DNA of 64,000 bases, taken from NCBI RefSeq assembly GCF_003966895.1, contig NZ_AP018449.1, positions 2,311,501-2,375,500 of the forward strand, in the 5' to 3' direction. The translations under genes and the position numbers were made by a program. Source of the DNA: Methylomusa anaerophila (GTDB lineage: Bacteria; Bacillota; Negativicutes; Sporomusales; Sporomusaceae). Position 1 is the first letter of the stretch; the number at the start of each line of letters is the position of its first letter. Below are positions 41,238 through 50,731 of the stretch, piece after piece. The notes under the pieces are model-generated. The model was not told the origin of the DNA. It searched no databases and saw nothing but the letters and a program-made list of their open reading frames with translations.

Positions 41238-44200
41238 ATGTGCGAAAGGAAGTATACCGTGGGCAGCGTACTCAGGGTTGGAATTGATGCCGGTTCAACC
41301 ACTGTAAAGGTAGTTGTGCTTGATGAACAAAACAATATGATATTTAATCAATACTTGCGTCACGCCTTCGACATAAGAAACGCCCTGAATCTAATATTCG
41401 CCCAAGCTCGCACCCTTTTGCAAAATAAGTTTCTGGCCGTTATGATCACCGGTTCGTCAGGCATTGGCCTGTCAAATCATTTACAACTGCCCTTCCTGCA
41501 AGAAGTGATTGCCTGTACCCAGGCGGTAAAACGCATCATACCTGAAGCCGGCACTGTGATCGAGCTTGGCGGTGAGGATGCCAAGATTACTTATTTCGGC
41601 GCCGGCGTGGAGCAACGCATGAACAATGCCTGCGCCGGCGGGACAGGCGCGTTTATTGACCAAATGGCCGCTCTGCTGCACACCGACCCGGCAGGGCTGA
41701 ACCAGCTGGCTAAAGGCTATAAAACCATCTATCCCATAGCCTCCCGCTGTGGGGTGTTTGCCAAAACAGACATCCAGAACCTTCTCAACGAAGGCATCCC
41801 GCAAGCAGATATAGCCGCATCCATTTTGCAGGCGATTGTTAATCAGACCATCAGCGGCCTGGCCCAAAGCAGACCAATAACCGGCCCGGTTGCTTTTCTG
41901 GGCGGGCCGCTGCATTTTATGCCTGAGCTAAGGCAAAGGTTTATCGAAACCCTGGCTTTAAAGACCGATCAAATAGTAAGTCCGGCGCAAGCGCAATATT
42001 TCCCGGCTATCGGCGCCGCCCTCGCCCAATTCCCCGCCACATTGCGGCATGAGCGTCTGCTGGCCGGAATTGCCAAGTTATATGAATTTGCAGACCCGGA
42101 CCGTGAAAAGATTGAACCGCTGTTTGCCACCGAAGCCGAGTACGAACAGTTCCGGCAACGGCACAATAACAGCGCTGTGGCCAGAAAGGACCTGGCAGCA
42201 TATGCCGGCAAAGCCTATCTGGGAATTGACGCCGGTTCCACCACTGCCAAACTGGCCCTCATCAGCGAGGACGGCAGTCTGCTGTATTCCCACTATTCCG
42301 GCAACCGGGGCGCACCCTTGGAAAACGTTATAACCGCTCTAAGAAAGCTGTATCAATCGCTGCCTGACAACCTGACCATAGCCGGTTCGACGGTGACCGG
42401 CTACGGTGAGCGGCTGATCAAAACGGCGTTGCAGGCGGATGTGGGCGAAGTGGAAACAATTGCTCATTATAAAGCCTCCAGCCGGTTTCTGCCTGGCGTG
42501 GAATTCGTTCTGGATATCGGCGGCCAAGATATGAAAAGTTTTTTTGTCCGCAACGGGGTAATTGATTCCATTATCTTGAACGAAGCTTGTTCCGCCGGTT
42601 GCGGTTCCTTTATCGAAACCTTCGCCCAATCTCTCAACATGAATGTGACAGCCTTTGCCGCCCTTGGCCTTACAGCCAAAACCCCGGTGGATCTTGGCAG
42701 CCGCTGTACGGTGTTTATGAATTCAAAAGTAAGGCAGGCCCAGCAGGAAGGCCGGGATATGGGCGACATCTCCGCCGGTATAGCCATAGCCATTGTAAAA
42801 AACGCCCTGTATAAAGTAATCCGTTTAAAGAATCCGTCCGACTTAGGGCAAAAAATAGTCGTTCAAGGCGGTATTTTTTATAATGACGCTGTCCTCCGGG
42901 CGCTGGAAAAATTTCTTGGCCGGGAAGTGGTCCGTCCGGACATCGCCGGCATCATGGGTGCCTATGGCGCCGCGTTGATAGCGCGGGAACGTTGTGCTGG
43001 CAACCATAGATCGACTATTTTAAACAGTGAGGAGCTAAATAATTTTACTGTGCAAACTTCCAGCCGCCGGTGCGGCCTATGCGGCAACAATTGTTTAATC
43101 ACCGCCCAAAATTTTTCCACCGGGCAGGTTTTCCGTGCGGGAAACCGCTGTGAACAAGGCGCCGGCCAAGAAAATCAGGAAAATAAAGAGAATACAGCCG
43201 GGGATATTCCTAATATTTATAACTTTAAATACCAACGGGTTTTCAACTACAACCCGTTGGCTGCGGCAGCCGCCCGTCGCGGTACAATAGGCATTCCGCG
43301 GGTTTTAAATATATATGAAGATTATCCCTTTTGGTTTACGCTATTTACCCGGCTGGGCTACCGGGTTGTTTTATCCGGACCTTCCTCCCGGCAATTGTAT
43401 GAGACCGGCATCGGCGCAATCCCTTCGGAGTCGGTATGCTATCCGGCCAAGCTGGTCCATGGCCATATGCAGGATCTTGTGGATAAAGGGATCAAAAAGA
43501 TATTCTATCCCTGCATTCCCCTGAATATTAAAGAAGACCCGGCAGCCGACAACTGTTACAATTGTCCCGTAGTCGCTTCCTATCCGGAAAATATCAAAGC
43601 CAATATGGATGCCCTCGTTACCCGACACGTCACTTTCTATCATCCATTCCTGCCCCTTGACAACCCCGCCAGAATGACACGCCGGCTGATACAGGAGCTA
43701 TCACCGGAAAACCTGCCGGCAATGGCAGTTAACAAAGCTGTAAAAAAAGCCTACGCGGAACTGGCAAGGTATAAAGCCGAGGTCCGGCAAAAAGGGGAAG
43801 CCATCCTTGCCGATATTGGCGCAAGGGGCATCCGGGGGATTGTACTGGCCGGCCGGCCCTACCATATTGATCCGGAGATTAACCACGGTCTGCCGGAAAT
43901 GATACAATCCTACGGCCAGGCAGTATTGTCGGAAGACGCCATAAGGCATTTGACGCCGGTGGAACGGCCGCTGCGCGTTGTCGATCAATGGGTGTATCAT
44001 TCAAGATTATACGCCTGCGCCGCCTTTGTGGCCCAGCAGCCAAACCTGGAGTTGATCCAGCTGAACTCCTTTGGCTGCGGTATTGATGCCATAGCCATCG
44101 ACCAGGTGCATGAGATCCTTGCCGCTCATAACAAAATCCATACCGTTATCAAGCTGGATGAAATGAACAATTTGGGAGCAGCCCGGATACGTGTCCGCTC

Positions 44201-45485
44201 ATTGCTGGCGGCGACAAACCGGCGGACTGCTCCGTTGCCGCCTGCCAATGCTTCGTACCGGTACCGGCGGCGGCTGTTCACGCCCGCAATGAAACAGCGT
44301 TATACGATCATAGCGCCGCAAATGTCGCCGGTCCATTTTCAGTTTTTGGCAACCATTCTCCAAAAGTTCGGTTATAAGGCGGTGTTTACTCCCCCGGCCG
44401 ATAAGGCGGCAATTGACCTGGGACTCCGCTATGTCCACAATGATGCCTGCTATCCGGCCATTATTACCGTGGGCCAGGTGCTGCAAGCTCTCCAATCCGG
44501 CCAATATGACATAAATAATACTGCCGTCCTGATGTCCCAAACCGGGGGCGGCTGCCGGGCAACCAATTATATTGCCCTGATCCGCAAAGCGCTGCAGGAT
44601 GCGCAACTGCCCCAGGTGCCGGTTGTATCTTTTTCCACCGGCTTGGAAAAAAATCCCGGTTTTAAGATTTCCCTGCCCATGCTGGATAATGCCATAATGG
44701 GATTGCTTTACGGCGACTTGCTGATGCAAGTATTGTACCGGGTCCGGCCTTATGAAAAAATACCCGGTTCGGCCAATCGGCTATACGGCCACTGGGTTGA
44801 ACAGTGTCAACAGGCGCTGGCAAGGGGAAGCAAACTTGCTTTTTGGAAAAATGTGGCGGCCATTGTCCGGGATTTTGACAACCTGGCGATCCGGGAGGGT
44901 CTGGTCAAACCCAAAGTGGGGATAGCGGGAGAAATTTTTATTAAATATCACCCCGCAGCCAATAACCAGATTATCGATCAACTGGAAAGGGAAGGGGCCG
45001 AAGTCGTGGTCCCCGACTTGACAAATTTCTTCCTCTACTGTGCCTACGACGGTAAAGTATCCCATCAGCTGCTGTCCGGAAACTGGCACGGTATTTGGGG
45101 GGGAACTCTTTTGATCCAGGTGGTGGAGCTCTACCGCCGGGGCATGAGACAAGCGTTACAGGCCAGCCAGCGTTTTTCGCCGCCTTCACCGATAAAAGAA
45201 ATAGCCTGCCATGCGGCCAAACATTTATCACTGGCCAACCTGAACGGTGAAGGCTGGTTTCTGACCGGCGAAATGGTGGAACTAATCCTAAAGGGTGTAA
45301 CCAACATCATCTGTGCGCAGCCGTTTGCCTGTCTGCCCAACCATATAACCGGCAAAGGGATGCTCAAAGAACTCAGACGGTCCTATCCCGGGCTAAACGT
45401 TATGTCCCTGGACTACGACCCGGGGGTCAGTGAGGTAAATCTGTTGAACCGAATTAAGCTGATGCTCTCGGTTGCCAATGTATAG
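41238..45485 (+). CDS. Giant 2-hydroxyacyl-CoA dehydratase activase-type fusion
   Basis: The 1415-residue protein has two BcrA/BadF-type ATPase domains in tandem, each starting with GIDAGSTT (residues about 13 and 335) and each with an iron-sulfur cysteine region ([29 protein letters not shown]). A cysteine-rich linker ([10 protein letters not shown]) follows. The C-terminal DUF2229/HgdB-like half has [31 protein letters not shown] and [11 protein letters not shown]. Activases use ATP to inject an electron into dehydratases of amino-acid fermentation. This all-in-one form is widespread in anaerobes, but its substrate is unknown. ATG 41238 has AGGAATAACAT upstream; an in-frame GTG at 41259 with GAAAGGAAG is an equally good start. 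Confidence 0.9.
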   Translation: MCERKYTVGSVLRVGIDAGSTTVKVVVLDEQNNMIFNQYLRHAFDIRNALNLIFAQARTLLQNKFLAVMITGSSGIGLSNHLQLPFLQEVIACTQAVKRIIPEAGTVIELGGEDAKITYFGAGVEQRMNNACAGGTGAFIDQMAALLHTDPAGLNQLAKGYKTIYPIASRCGVFAKTDIQNLLNEGIPQADIAASILQAIVNQTISGLAQSRPITGPVAFLGGPLHFMPELRQRFIETLALKTDQIVSPAQAQYFPAIGAALAQFPATLRHERLLAGIAKLYEFADPDREKIEPLFATEAEYEQFRQRHNNSAVARKDLAAYAGKAYLGIDAGSTTAKLALISEDGSLLYSHYSGNRGAPLENVITALRKLYQSLPDNLTIAGSTVTGYGERLIKTALQADVGEVETIAHYKASSRFLPGVEFVLDIGGQDMKSFFVRNGVIDSIILNEACSAGCGSFIETFAQSLNMNVTAFAALGLTAKTPVDLGSRCTVFMNSKVRQAQQEGRDMGDISAGIAIAIVKNALYKVIRLKNPSDLGQKIVVQGGIFYNDAVLRALEKFLGREVVRPDIAGIMGAYGAALIARERCAGNHRSTILNSEELNNFTVQTSSRRCGLCGNNCLITAQNFSTGQVFRAGNRCEQGAGQENQENKENTAGDIPNIYNFKYQRVFNYNPLAAAAARRGTIGIPRVLNIYEDYPFWFTLFTRLGYRVVLSGPSSRQLYETGIGAIPSESVCYPAKLVHGHMQDLVDKGIKKIFYPCIPLNIKEDPAADNCYNCPVVASYPENIKANMDALVTRHVTFYHPFLPLDNPARMTRRLIQELSPENLPAMAVNKAVKKAYAELARYKAEVRQKGEAILADIGARGIRGIVLAGRPYHIDPEINHGLPEMIQSYGQAVLSEDAIRHLTPVERPLRVVDQWVYHSRLYACAAFVAQQPNLELIQLNSFGCGIDAIAIDQVHEILAAHNKIHTVIKLDEMNNLGAARIRVRSLLAATNRRTAPLPPANASYRYRRRLFTPAMKQRYTIIAPQMSPVHFQFLATILQKFGYKAVFTPPADKAAIDLGLRYVHNDACYPAIITVGQVLQALQSGQYDINNTAVLMSQTGGGCRATNYIALIRKALQDAQLPQVPVVSFSTGLEKNPGFKISLPMLDNAIMGLLYGDLLMQVLYRVRPYEKIPGSANRLYGHWVEQCQQALARGSKLAFWKNVAAIVRDFDNLAIREGLVKPKVGIAGEIFIKYHPAANNQIIDQLEREGAEVVVPDLTNFFLYCAYDGKVSHQLLSGNWHGIWGGTLLIQVVELYRRGMRQALQASQRFSPPSPIKEIACHAAKHLSLANLNGEGWFLTGEMVELILKGVTNIICAQPFACLPNHITGKGMLKELRRSYPGLNVMSLDYDPGVSEVNLLNRIKLMLSVANV

Positions 45486-45676
45486 GGAAGTATTCAGAAG
45501 TCAGAAGTCAGAATGTTGGTGCCGCCAGCGGCGTGGAAGCCGGACTACTGAATATAGTTACAGACGCTTTTTATATAACAATAAATGGCTAAAAGTTACG
45601 CAAAAAACAGCAAGTAATTTGGGGAAGCCCTGGAAATAATATAATAAAAGTATCTATTCAGGTTATCAAATGCCAC
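45486..45676. other. Intergenic direct-repeat stretch
   Basis: TCAGAAG-type direct repeats lie at 45494-45515 (TTCAGAAGTCAGAAGTCAGA). They are related to the TCAGAATTCAGGAG repeats after the DUF3231 gene. Nothing else was recognised before structured repeat A. Confidence 0.6.
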
Positions 45677-45796
45677 GAACTGCTTAGAAATCGTCAGATG
45701 CTAGGCACGACGAGTACTGGAACGTAAGCGTACTGGTTGTACGCTGGAGTGAAGCACGCAGGAGTAACGACGCAGATGGCGGTTTATAAGCAGTTC
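45677..45796 (+). ncRNA. Structured leader repeat A, copy 3 (compact)
   Basis: This is the 120-nt compact form. The outer stem is GAACTGCTTA / TAAGCAGTTC, then a mismatch, then AAATCG / CGGTTT. The core holds CTAGGCACGACGAG, the AGCGTAC / GTACGCT hairpin and GCAGGAGTAACGACGCAGA. The ATG at 45839 is 42 nt downstream with AAGGAGG between. Confidence 0.8.
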
Positions 45797-45838
45797 CCTA
45801 CTTTTGGGTGATAGTTTTTAATAAAAAGGAGGTTTCTT

Positions 45839-46843
45839 ATGCATCAAGAATTGAAAACCCACCTTAGCGCCGCCGAGGTCGGCGCCCTATGGACCCAATA
45901 TACGGATGCGACTATGACCGCTTGCATGCTGAAATACTTCCTGGCCAAGAACGAAGATAAGGATATCGGCCAGGTAGTGGAATATCTGCAACAGGTAACA
46001 CAAACCAAAATCCAGAGAATCAGGAAAATCTTGCAAAGCGACAATTACCCGGTGCCGATAGGGTTTGGGGACAACGACGTCAATAGCGAGGCGCCCAGGC
46101 TCTATTCCGACTCTTTTGCCCTTGCCTTCATCCGCAATATTACCCGCCTTAGCCTTACTACGTACGGTTTGGCACTAAGCACATGCGCCCGGCAGGATGT
46201 ACGGCAGCATTATCATCAGTGTCTTGCCGACGTGGCCCAAGTTGATGAAAAAGCGGTAAATGCGGAACAAGCCAAAGGCCTGTATATGCGGGCACCCTGT
46301 ATATCCGCGCCGGAAAAACCGGAGTTCATTCAGGATAGCGACTACCTTGGCACCCTTTTTGGGAGTAAGCGCCCTTTGAGTGCAATTGAAATTGCCAATA
46401 TTTTTGTCGGCATTGAAAAGGGTATATTCAGTAAAGCGTTGTTAATGGGCTTCGCTCAGGTAGCGGCAGCGAAGGAACTGCGGGAATTTTTTCTGCGAGG
46501 CAAACAGATAGCTCATAAACACGCCGATATACTCGGCGACCTTCTCACCCGCAACGATATGCCCGCCCCCGCGAGTCCCGACTCTTATGTCACCAACTCC
46601 ATTGTCGCACCGTTTTCAGACCGGCTGATGCTGCAGTACACTATTTTGAGTACTCAAGCCTCGTTCGCATATTACGGCACGGCTCTAGCCTTAGTTACCC
46701 GGTCGGATATATTCGGCAGCTACGTGCGGCTAATGACGGAAGGATCACAGTATCTGGAAGACGCCAACATGCTGATGATCCGGCATAAATGGCTGGAACA
46801 GCCGCCACTGGCCGAGGATAGGCGGGCGCTGGTGAGGAGATAA
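45839..46843 (+). CDS. DUF3231 family protein
   Basis: The 334-residue protein consists of two similar all-helical halves, each about 160 residues. It matches DUF3231, a ferritin-like four-helix-bundle family found in spore-forming Firmicutes and related to spore coat CotF-like proteins. The halves share LSAAEVGALWTQYTDATM and LSAIEIANIFVGIEKGIFSK motifs. The function is unknown, with a spore-surface or stress role inferred from the family's distribution. ATG follows AAAAAGGAGG. It is preceded by structured repeat A. Confidence 0.85.
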   Translation: MHQELKTHLSAAEVGALWTQYTDATMTACMLKYFLAKNEDKDIGQVVEYLQQVTQTKIQRIRKILQSDNYPVPIGFGDNDVNSEAPRLYSDSFALAFIRNITRLSLTTYGLALSTCARQDVRQHYHQCLADVAQVDEKAVNAEQAKGLYMRAPCISAPEKPEFIQDSDYLGTLFGSKRPLSAIEIANIFVGIEKGIFSKALLMGFAQVAAAKELREFFLRGKQIAHKHADILGDLLTRNDMPAPASPDSYVTNSIVAPFSDRLMLQYTILSTQASFAYYGTALALVTRSDIFGSYVRLMTEGSQYLEDANMLMIRHKWLEQPPLAEDRRALVRR

Positions 46844-46844
46844 G

Positions 46845-46868
46845 AAAATCTTCGTTGACGAAGATTTT
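46845..46868. terminator. Terminator-like hairpin after DUF3231
   Basis: AAAATCTTCG / CGAAGATTTT with a TTGA loop begins at the stop codon. Confidence 0.6.
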
Positions 46869-47035
46869 GGGAGTCAGAATTCAGGAGTCAGAATTCAGAA
46901 TGGAGCGCGAGACGACCATTCTTTATTCTGACTCCTGATTTGGTTCTATTCCGATGTCTGGTAATCAGGTAATCAGGAGCCGGGATTCAGATGGCCATTC
47001 CCTATTCTGACTCCTGACTTCTGACTCCTCCTGTT
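46869..47035. repeat. Tandem imperfect hairpins of TCAGAAT-type repeats
   Basis: Two successive imperfect hairpins are built from TCAGGAGTCAGAAT and its complement ATTCTGACTCCTGA (about 46882-46938 and 46966-47025). They fill the space between two convergent genes and share the TCAGAA-GTCAGA motif seen at 45494. Confidence 0.7.
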
Positions 47036-47037
47036 TC

Positions 47038-48279
47038 CTACCTTTTCCCCGCAGCGCTGAGAACTTCAATTTTCTTCGACTCGTTATGGGGCGGTTTGTC
47101 ATCAGCCGGGCCCATTGATGCCCTATATATATTTTCAATGTCTTCCAACGTGCTCCTTCTTGGATTGGTAAAGGTAGAGATATCCTTGAAGGCGTTTTGA
47201 GAAAGCTGAGGGATGTCAGTTTCGCGCACGCCCATCTTTCTTAATTCAGCCGGAATTTTAAGATCGACGGCAAGTTTTCTGAAGGCATTCATGATTTTTT
47301 CCACAGCTTCCGGCTGGCTGGCGGCTTTTTCCCCCATGGCTTCAGCCATTTTCAGAAGCCTGTCTGCCGGTACGGATACGGCATTATAATCTAAAACATA
47401 AGGAAGCAGGACACTGTTATAATCGCCGTGAAACAGATTATAAAACCCGCCTAACTGGTGGGTCATGGCATGGATTAACCCCAAGCCGGCATTATTAAAA
47501 GCCATGCCCGCCATTACGCTGGCAAACACCATCTGTTCCCTGGCTTCCATGTCATTGCCGTTCTCATAGGCCCGGCGGAGATAATTAAAAACCAGCTTTA
47601 TGGACGTCAGCGCCAGAGAATCCGTTATGGGCGAGGCTTCGGTGGACAGGTAAGCCTCTACTGCATGGGACAGAACATCGGTACCGGTGCTGGCTGTGAC
47701 TTCCGGCGGCATAGTGACCATGAACATGGGGTCATTGACCGACATTAACGGTGTTAAATTTGGGGAAAGGATGGGCATTTTTACTTTGCGCGATTCGTCG
47801 GTGATAATGGCGAGCATTGTCATTTCAGCAGCCGACCCGGAGGTAGTATTAACGGCGATATGCGGTATACCCGGCTTGGTAACCTTGTTGTAGCCTTCAT
47901 AATCGATTATGGAACCGCCGTTGGTAGCCACGACTGCTATTGCTTTGGCGCAGTCATGACAGGTGCCGCCGCCGACAGATATAATCAAGCTGTAATCTCT
48001 TTTGAGTTCCAGCAGGTGGGGAAAATAGGACAGACCGTCTTCCACAAAGCCGACGGTGGGGTTGGAATGCAGGACGCCGTCAAAGATATCATAGGAAATA
48101 AACACATTCTTCAAAATCTTTTCGATCTGTTCCACCCAGCCCAGGGTTACCAGATTCCTATCGGTAACAATCAATGCTTTGCTCAGTTTCCAGCCTAATA
48201 ATTCGTTGGGCAGGTCCTTAATTGCCCCCACCCCGATAAGATTGGCTTTCGGTGTCAGAAAATTATGGGTATTTTCCAT
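47038..48279 (-). CDS. Iron-containing alcohol dehydrogenase
   Basis: The 413-residue NAD(P)-dependent alcohol dehydrogenase is of the iron group (type III). The N-terminal Rossmann-like region has GGGTCHDCAKAIA for the cofactor. The C-terminal helical domain supplies the metal ligands in TGTDVLSHAVEAYLS (Asp, His) and HAMTHQLGGFYNLFHGDYN (His, His). Such enzymes interconvert aldehydes and alcohols, here plausibly in fermentation or 1,3-propanediol/butanol-type metabolism. There is a short lysine-rich extension at the C-terminus. The ATG has CAGGGGG upstream. Confidence 0.93.
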   Translation of the reverse strand: MENTHNFLTPKANLIGVGAIKDLPNELLGWKLSKALIVTDRNLVTLGWVEQIEKILKNVFISYDIFDGVLHSNPTVGFVEDGLSYFPHLLELKRDYSLIISVGGGTCHDCAKAIAVVATNGGSIIDYEGYNKVTKPGIPHIAVNTTSGSAAEMTMLAIITDESRKVKMPILSPNLTPLMSVNDPMFMVTMPPEVTASTGTDVLSHAVEAYLSTEASPITDSLALTSIKLVFNYLRRAYENGNDMEAREQMVFASVMAGMAFNNAGLGLIHAMTHQLGGFYNLFHGDYNSVLLPYVLDYNAVSVPADRLLKMAEAMGEKAASQPEAVEKIMNAFRKLAVDLKIPAELRKMGVRETDIPQLSQNAFKDISTFTNPRRSTLEDIENIYRASMGPADDKPPHNESKKIEVLSAAGKR

Positions 48280-48347
48280 TTTGATTCCCCCTGTATTTAA
48301 AAAATTAGACTTGCTATTAGATTACCCATAATTATAATGGTTGAGTC

Positions 48348-49622
48348 TTATTTTATTATCAATTTTTTAATATTGGCGCCTGTATTTATTACTTTGGCCT
48401 CAACATTGATCTTTACCGGGATGGCCGGATAAATATCCGCCCATTTTGCCTCATACTCGCTTTTCCATAATCTGGGTGATTCTCGGAATAAAGCGAAGCC
48501 GAAACCGAATATATCCGTTTGCAATTCTTTCTGCCCCTTCTGTAATGCGGCTTCGATATCCGACCGCACACTGTCCGCCAGTCCCTGTTCCTCGGCGCTC
48601 ACTTCGGCCGCAGATATAAAATCCGGCCCCTCGCCCTGGTAGTATTTCCGCAAAGCGGCCTTTACAGCGACATTCACATATATAACCGGCTGGCCGCTAT
48701 CCAGTTGGACTTTTATTTTACCTTTCGATTCCAGCACATGAAAATACAATGCATCTCCCGGGCCGGCTTGATCTGATGTTTCCGAGAACTTATAGTTCAG
48801 CATTTTCTTGCCCATAATCCAGTTAAGCCCCATACTCTCTTTTTCATCCAGCCAGCCCACAAATTTGTCGCCTTTAAACGCCGCCATACCGGTGACTGTA
48901 TAGGCGCCGGTATGTTCGCCGTTAAACGTTACATTAGCCGGTGTTTCATCCTGCGCTGTCGGTGTTTTCGCCTGAGTTTTACCTTTGGTGTCTTGCTGTT
49001 GAGATTTTGCCTCGACGCTCACGACCCGCGGCGCTACCGCTTCCCAGCCGCCAATAGCCAGCATTTCCGTAAATTTATTAACGGTAACGGGATAGGCGAC
49101 GCCTGTGTTTGGGCTCAAATGGATCAATTTATAGATTGCCGGAGCGGACGGCATTATATCGGCAGGGTCGGCGGTCTTTAGCACGTCTTCCGCCTTGCCT
49201 GCCGTAACGGCAATCGAGCTGGTGCTGACTAAGGCCGGCGAGCGGTCCAAAAGGTCAATGACCTCCATTATATTATGTTTGGCGGCCTCTTCCCCCACAA
49301 GAAGGACTTGTGTATAACCGAAAAACAGTCTTTTCGGAGCTATCTCCTGAATTTTTGCCAGGGCGCCGAGAAAAGTTTTATCCGTTGCCGAATGAACAAT
49401 CCCCTGGGACTCCCTCCCTTGCGAGCTGTTTGACATACCGCTCCGCCCTTTTTTTATTGGCTGATACTGGATGGTTATTGTTGACTGCTCTGATTCGGCA
49501 TTATAGTCAACCCCTATCCCGACAACCTGGGCCATATCTTCATATTCAATATAGTCCCAGCAGCCCGAAAGGACCAGGGATAAGAGAATGTGCACAGCTA
49601 TCAGAAAAATTCTTTTGTTCAT
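48348..49622 (-). CDS. gerC: Spore germination lipoprotein GerC
   Basis: The 424-residue Ger(x)C-family lipoprotein is the outer component of a nutrient germinant receptor in the spore inner membrane. The signal peptide ends in a lipobox (LVLSGCWD, Cys21), followed by the family hallmark GIGVDY region. GYTQVLLVGEEAAK is conserved midway. ATG 49622 overlaps the gerB stop as ATGA; an in-frame ATG four codons upstream is possible. It is the last gene of the gerA-gerB-gerC operon. Confidence 0.93.
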   Translation of the reverse strand: MNKRIFLIAVHILLSLVLSGCWDYIEYEDMAQVVGIGVDYNAESEQSTITIQYQPIKKGRSGMSNSSQGRESQGIVHSATDKTFLGALAKIQEIAPKRLFFGYTQVLLVGEEAAKHNIMEVIDLLDRSPALVSTSSIAVTAGKAEDVLKTADPADIMPSAPAIYKLIHLSPNTGVAYPVTVNKFTEMLAIGGWEAVAPRVVSVEAKSQQQDTKGKTQAKTPTAQDETPANVTFNGEHTGAYTVTGMAAFKGDKFVGWLDEKESMGLNWIMGKKMLNYKFSETSDQAGPGDALYFHVLESKGKIKVQLDSGQPVIYVNVAVKAALRKYYQGEGPDFISAAEVSAEEQGLADSVRSDIEAALQKGQKELQTDIFGFGFALFRESPRLWKSEYEAKWADIYPAIPVKINVEAKVINTGANIKKLIIK

Positions 49623-50728
49623 TTTGCCGTACATCCGGTTCTTTTCGCAGATTTTTTTTTCAGCAGGACGCTGACGGAAGCCAGCAACAGCACGAATATT
49701 GAGAAAGGCAAAACAACATAACCCAATATTACGGCAAGCTCATAGCCCTTGTTGTATGAGTTCAGCCATACCGCCGGCGCAAAGATCATCAGGGCTGTTA
49801 CCGCCAGGAGAAATTTAGGTTTCCAGTTATTGAACATTTTTTTGGCAAGTGTCCACGCACAATACAGGCAGAGTGTGGTTTTGCCAATGGCGATAAATTG
49901 ATAAGTACCGAAAATGAATACCTCCAGGCCGCGGATGAATTCGCCTACCTGGATAAGCTTGGCCGCATTGAGTCCCCCAAAGGCAATACGTTTTGCCAGC
50001 TCAGGGCTCATGATCGCCATAATAGCCAGTATTGCCGAGGAAAAGATAACCGCACAGGCGGCCAGTCCCGTTACAATCCACAGATAGCGCTTTCCCGGCG
50101 TGGGGATGTACCCGACGATAATCATTAGCAGTAACAGACATTCCGAGGCAGTTCCGGTCATAAACAAGGCTCCTTTAACAAATCCCAGCAAGGAAGTATC
50201 AAAAACAGGAATGACATATTCCATATGGATATATTTAGGAAAAGCAAAGGCGAAACTAAAGAAATAATTCAAAAGACCAAGTACGGACAACAGTTCAACC
50301 GTTCTTGCCAGGGCCTGGAACCCATTGCTTAGTAATATTACGGGTAACAAAAGCAAAACCAGCATAACAATCCAGTGGGGCGTAAATATCAGAAAAAACG
50401 CCTTGATCAATTCAGTAAACATATTCAGCATGGCAACCGCCACGGCAATATTGATTAAAATATAAGGGACACCGACCAGTACGCAGCTGATTTTTCCCAA
50501 ACCCGCTTCCAGTATATCAAAGACCGTACCTCCCGGCTGATGCTTACCCAGGTATAAAATCCAGGCCGCGAACGGTATTAACAGTAAAATTCCGGCGAAA
50601 GCCGCAAGCCAGGCGGCCCGGTCGGTATCATTATCAATCCAGGTATGACTGTATACCATATTTCCGATTGTGCCGATAATAAGAAGAAAAAAAGTCTGTT
50701 CCCGCGTAAGCTGGATATTTTCCCGCAT
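49619..50728 (-). CDS. gerB: Spore germination permease GerB
   Basis: The 369-residue integral membrane protein has about ten helices, of the endospore germination permease family (amino acid-polyamine-organocation superfamily). It is the germinant-binding subunit of the Ger receptor. It has a soluble start MRENIQLTREQTFFLL and basic C-terminal tail KKKSAKRTG. It starts 3 nt after the gerA stop and overlaps gerC, so the three subunits are made in a coupled fashion. Confidence 0.93.
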   Translation of the reverse strand: MRENIQLTREQTFFLLIIGTIGNMVYSHTWIDNDTDRAAWLAAFAGILLLIPFAAWILYLGKHQPGGTVFDILEAGLGKISCVLVGVPYILINIAVAVAMLNMFTELIKAFFLIFTPHWIVMLVLLLLPVILLSNGFQALARTVELLSVLGLLNYFFSFAFAFPKYIHMEYVIPVFDTSLLGFVKGALFMTGTASECLLLLMIIVGYIPTPGKRYLWIVTGLAACAVIFSSAILAIMAIMSPELAKRIAFGGLNAAKLIQVGEFIRGLEVFIFGTYQFIAIGKTTLCLYCAWTLAKKMFNNWKPKFLLAVTALMIFAPAVWLNSYNKGYELAVILGYVVLPFSIFVLLLASVSVLLKKKSAKRTGCTAK

Positions 50729-50731
50729 AAA

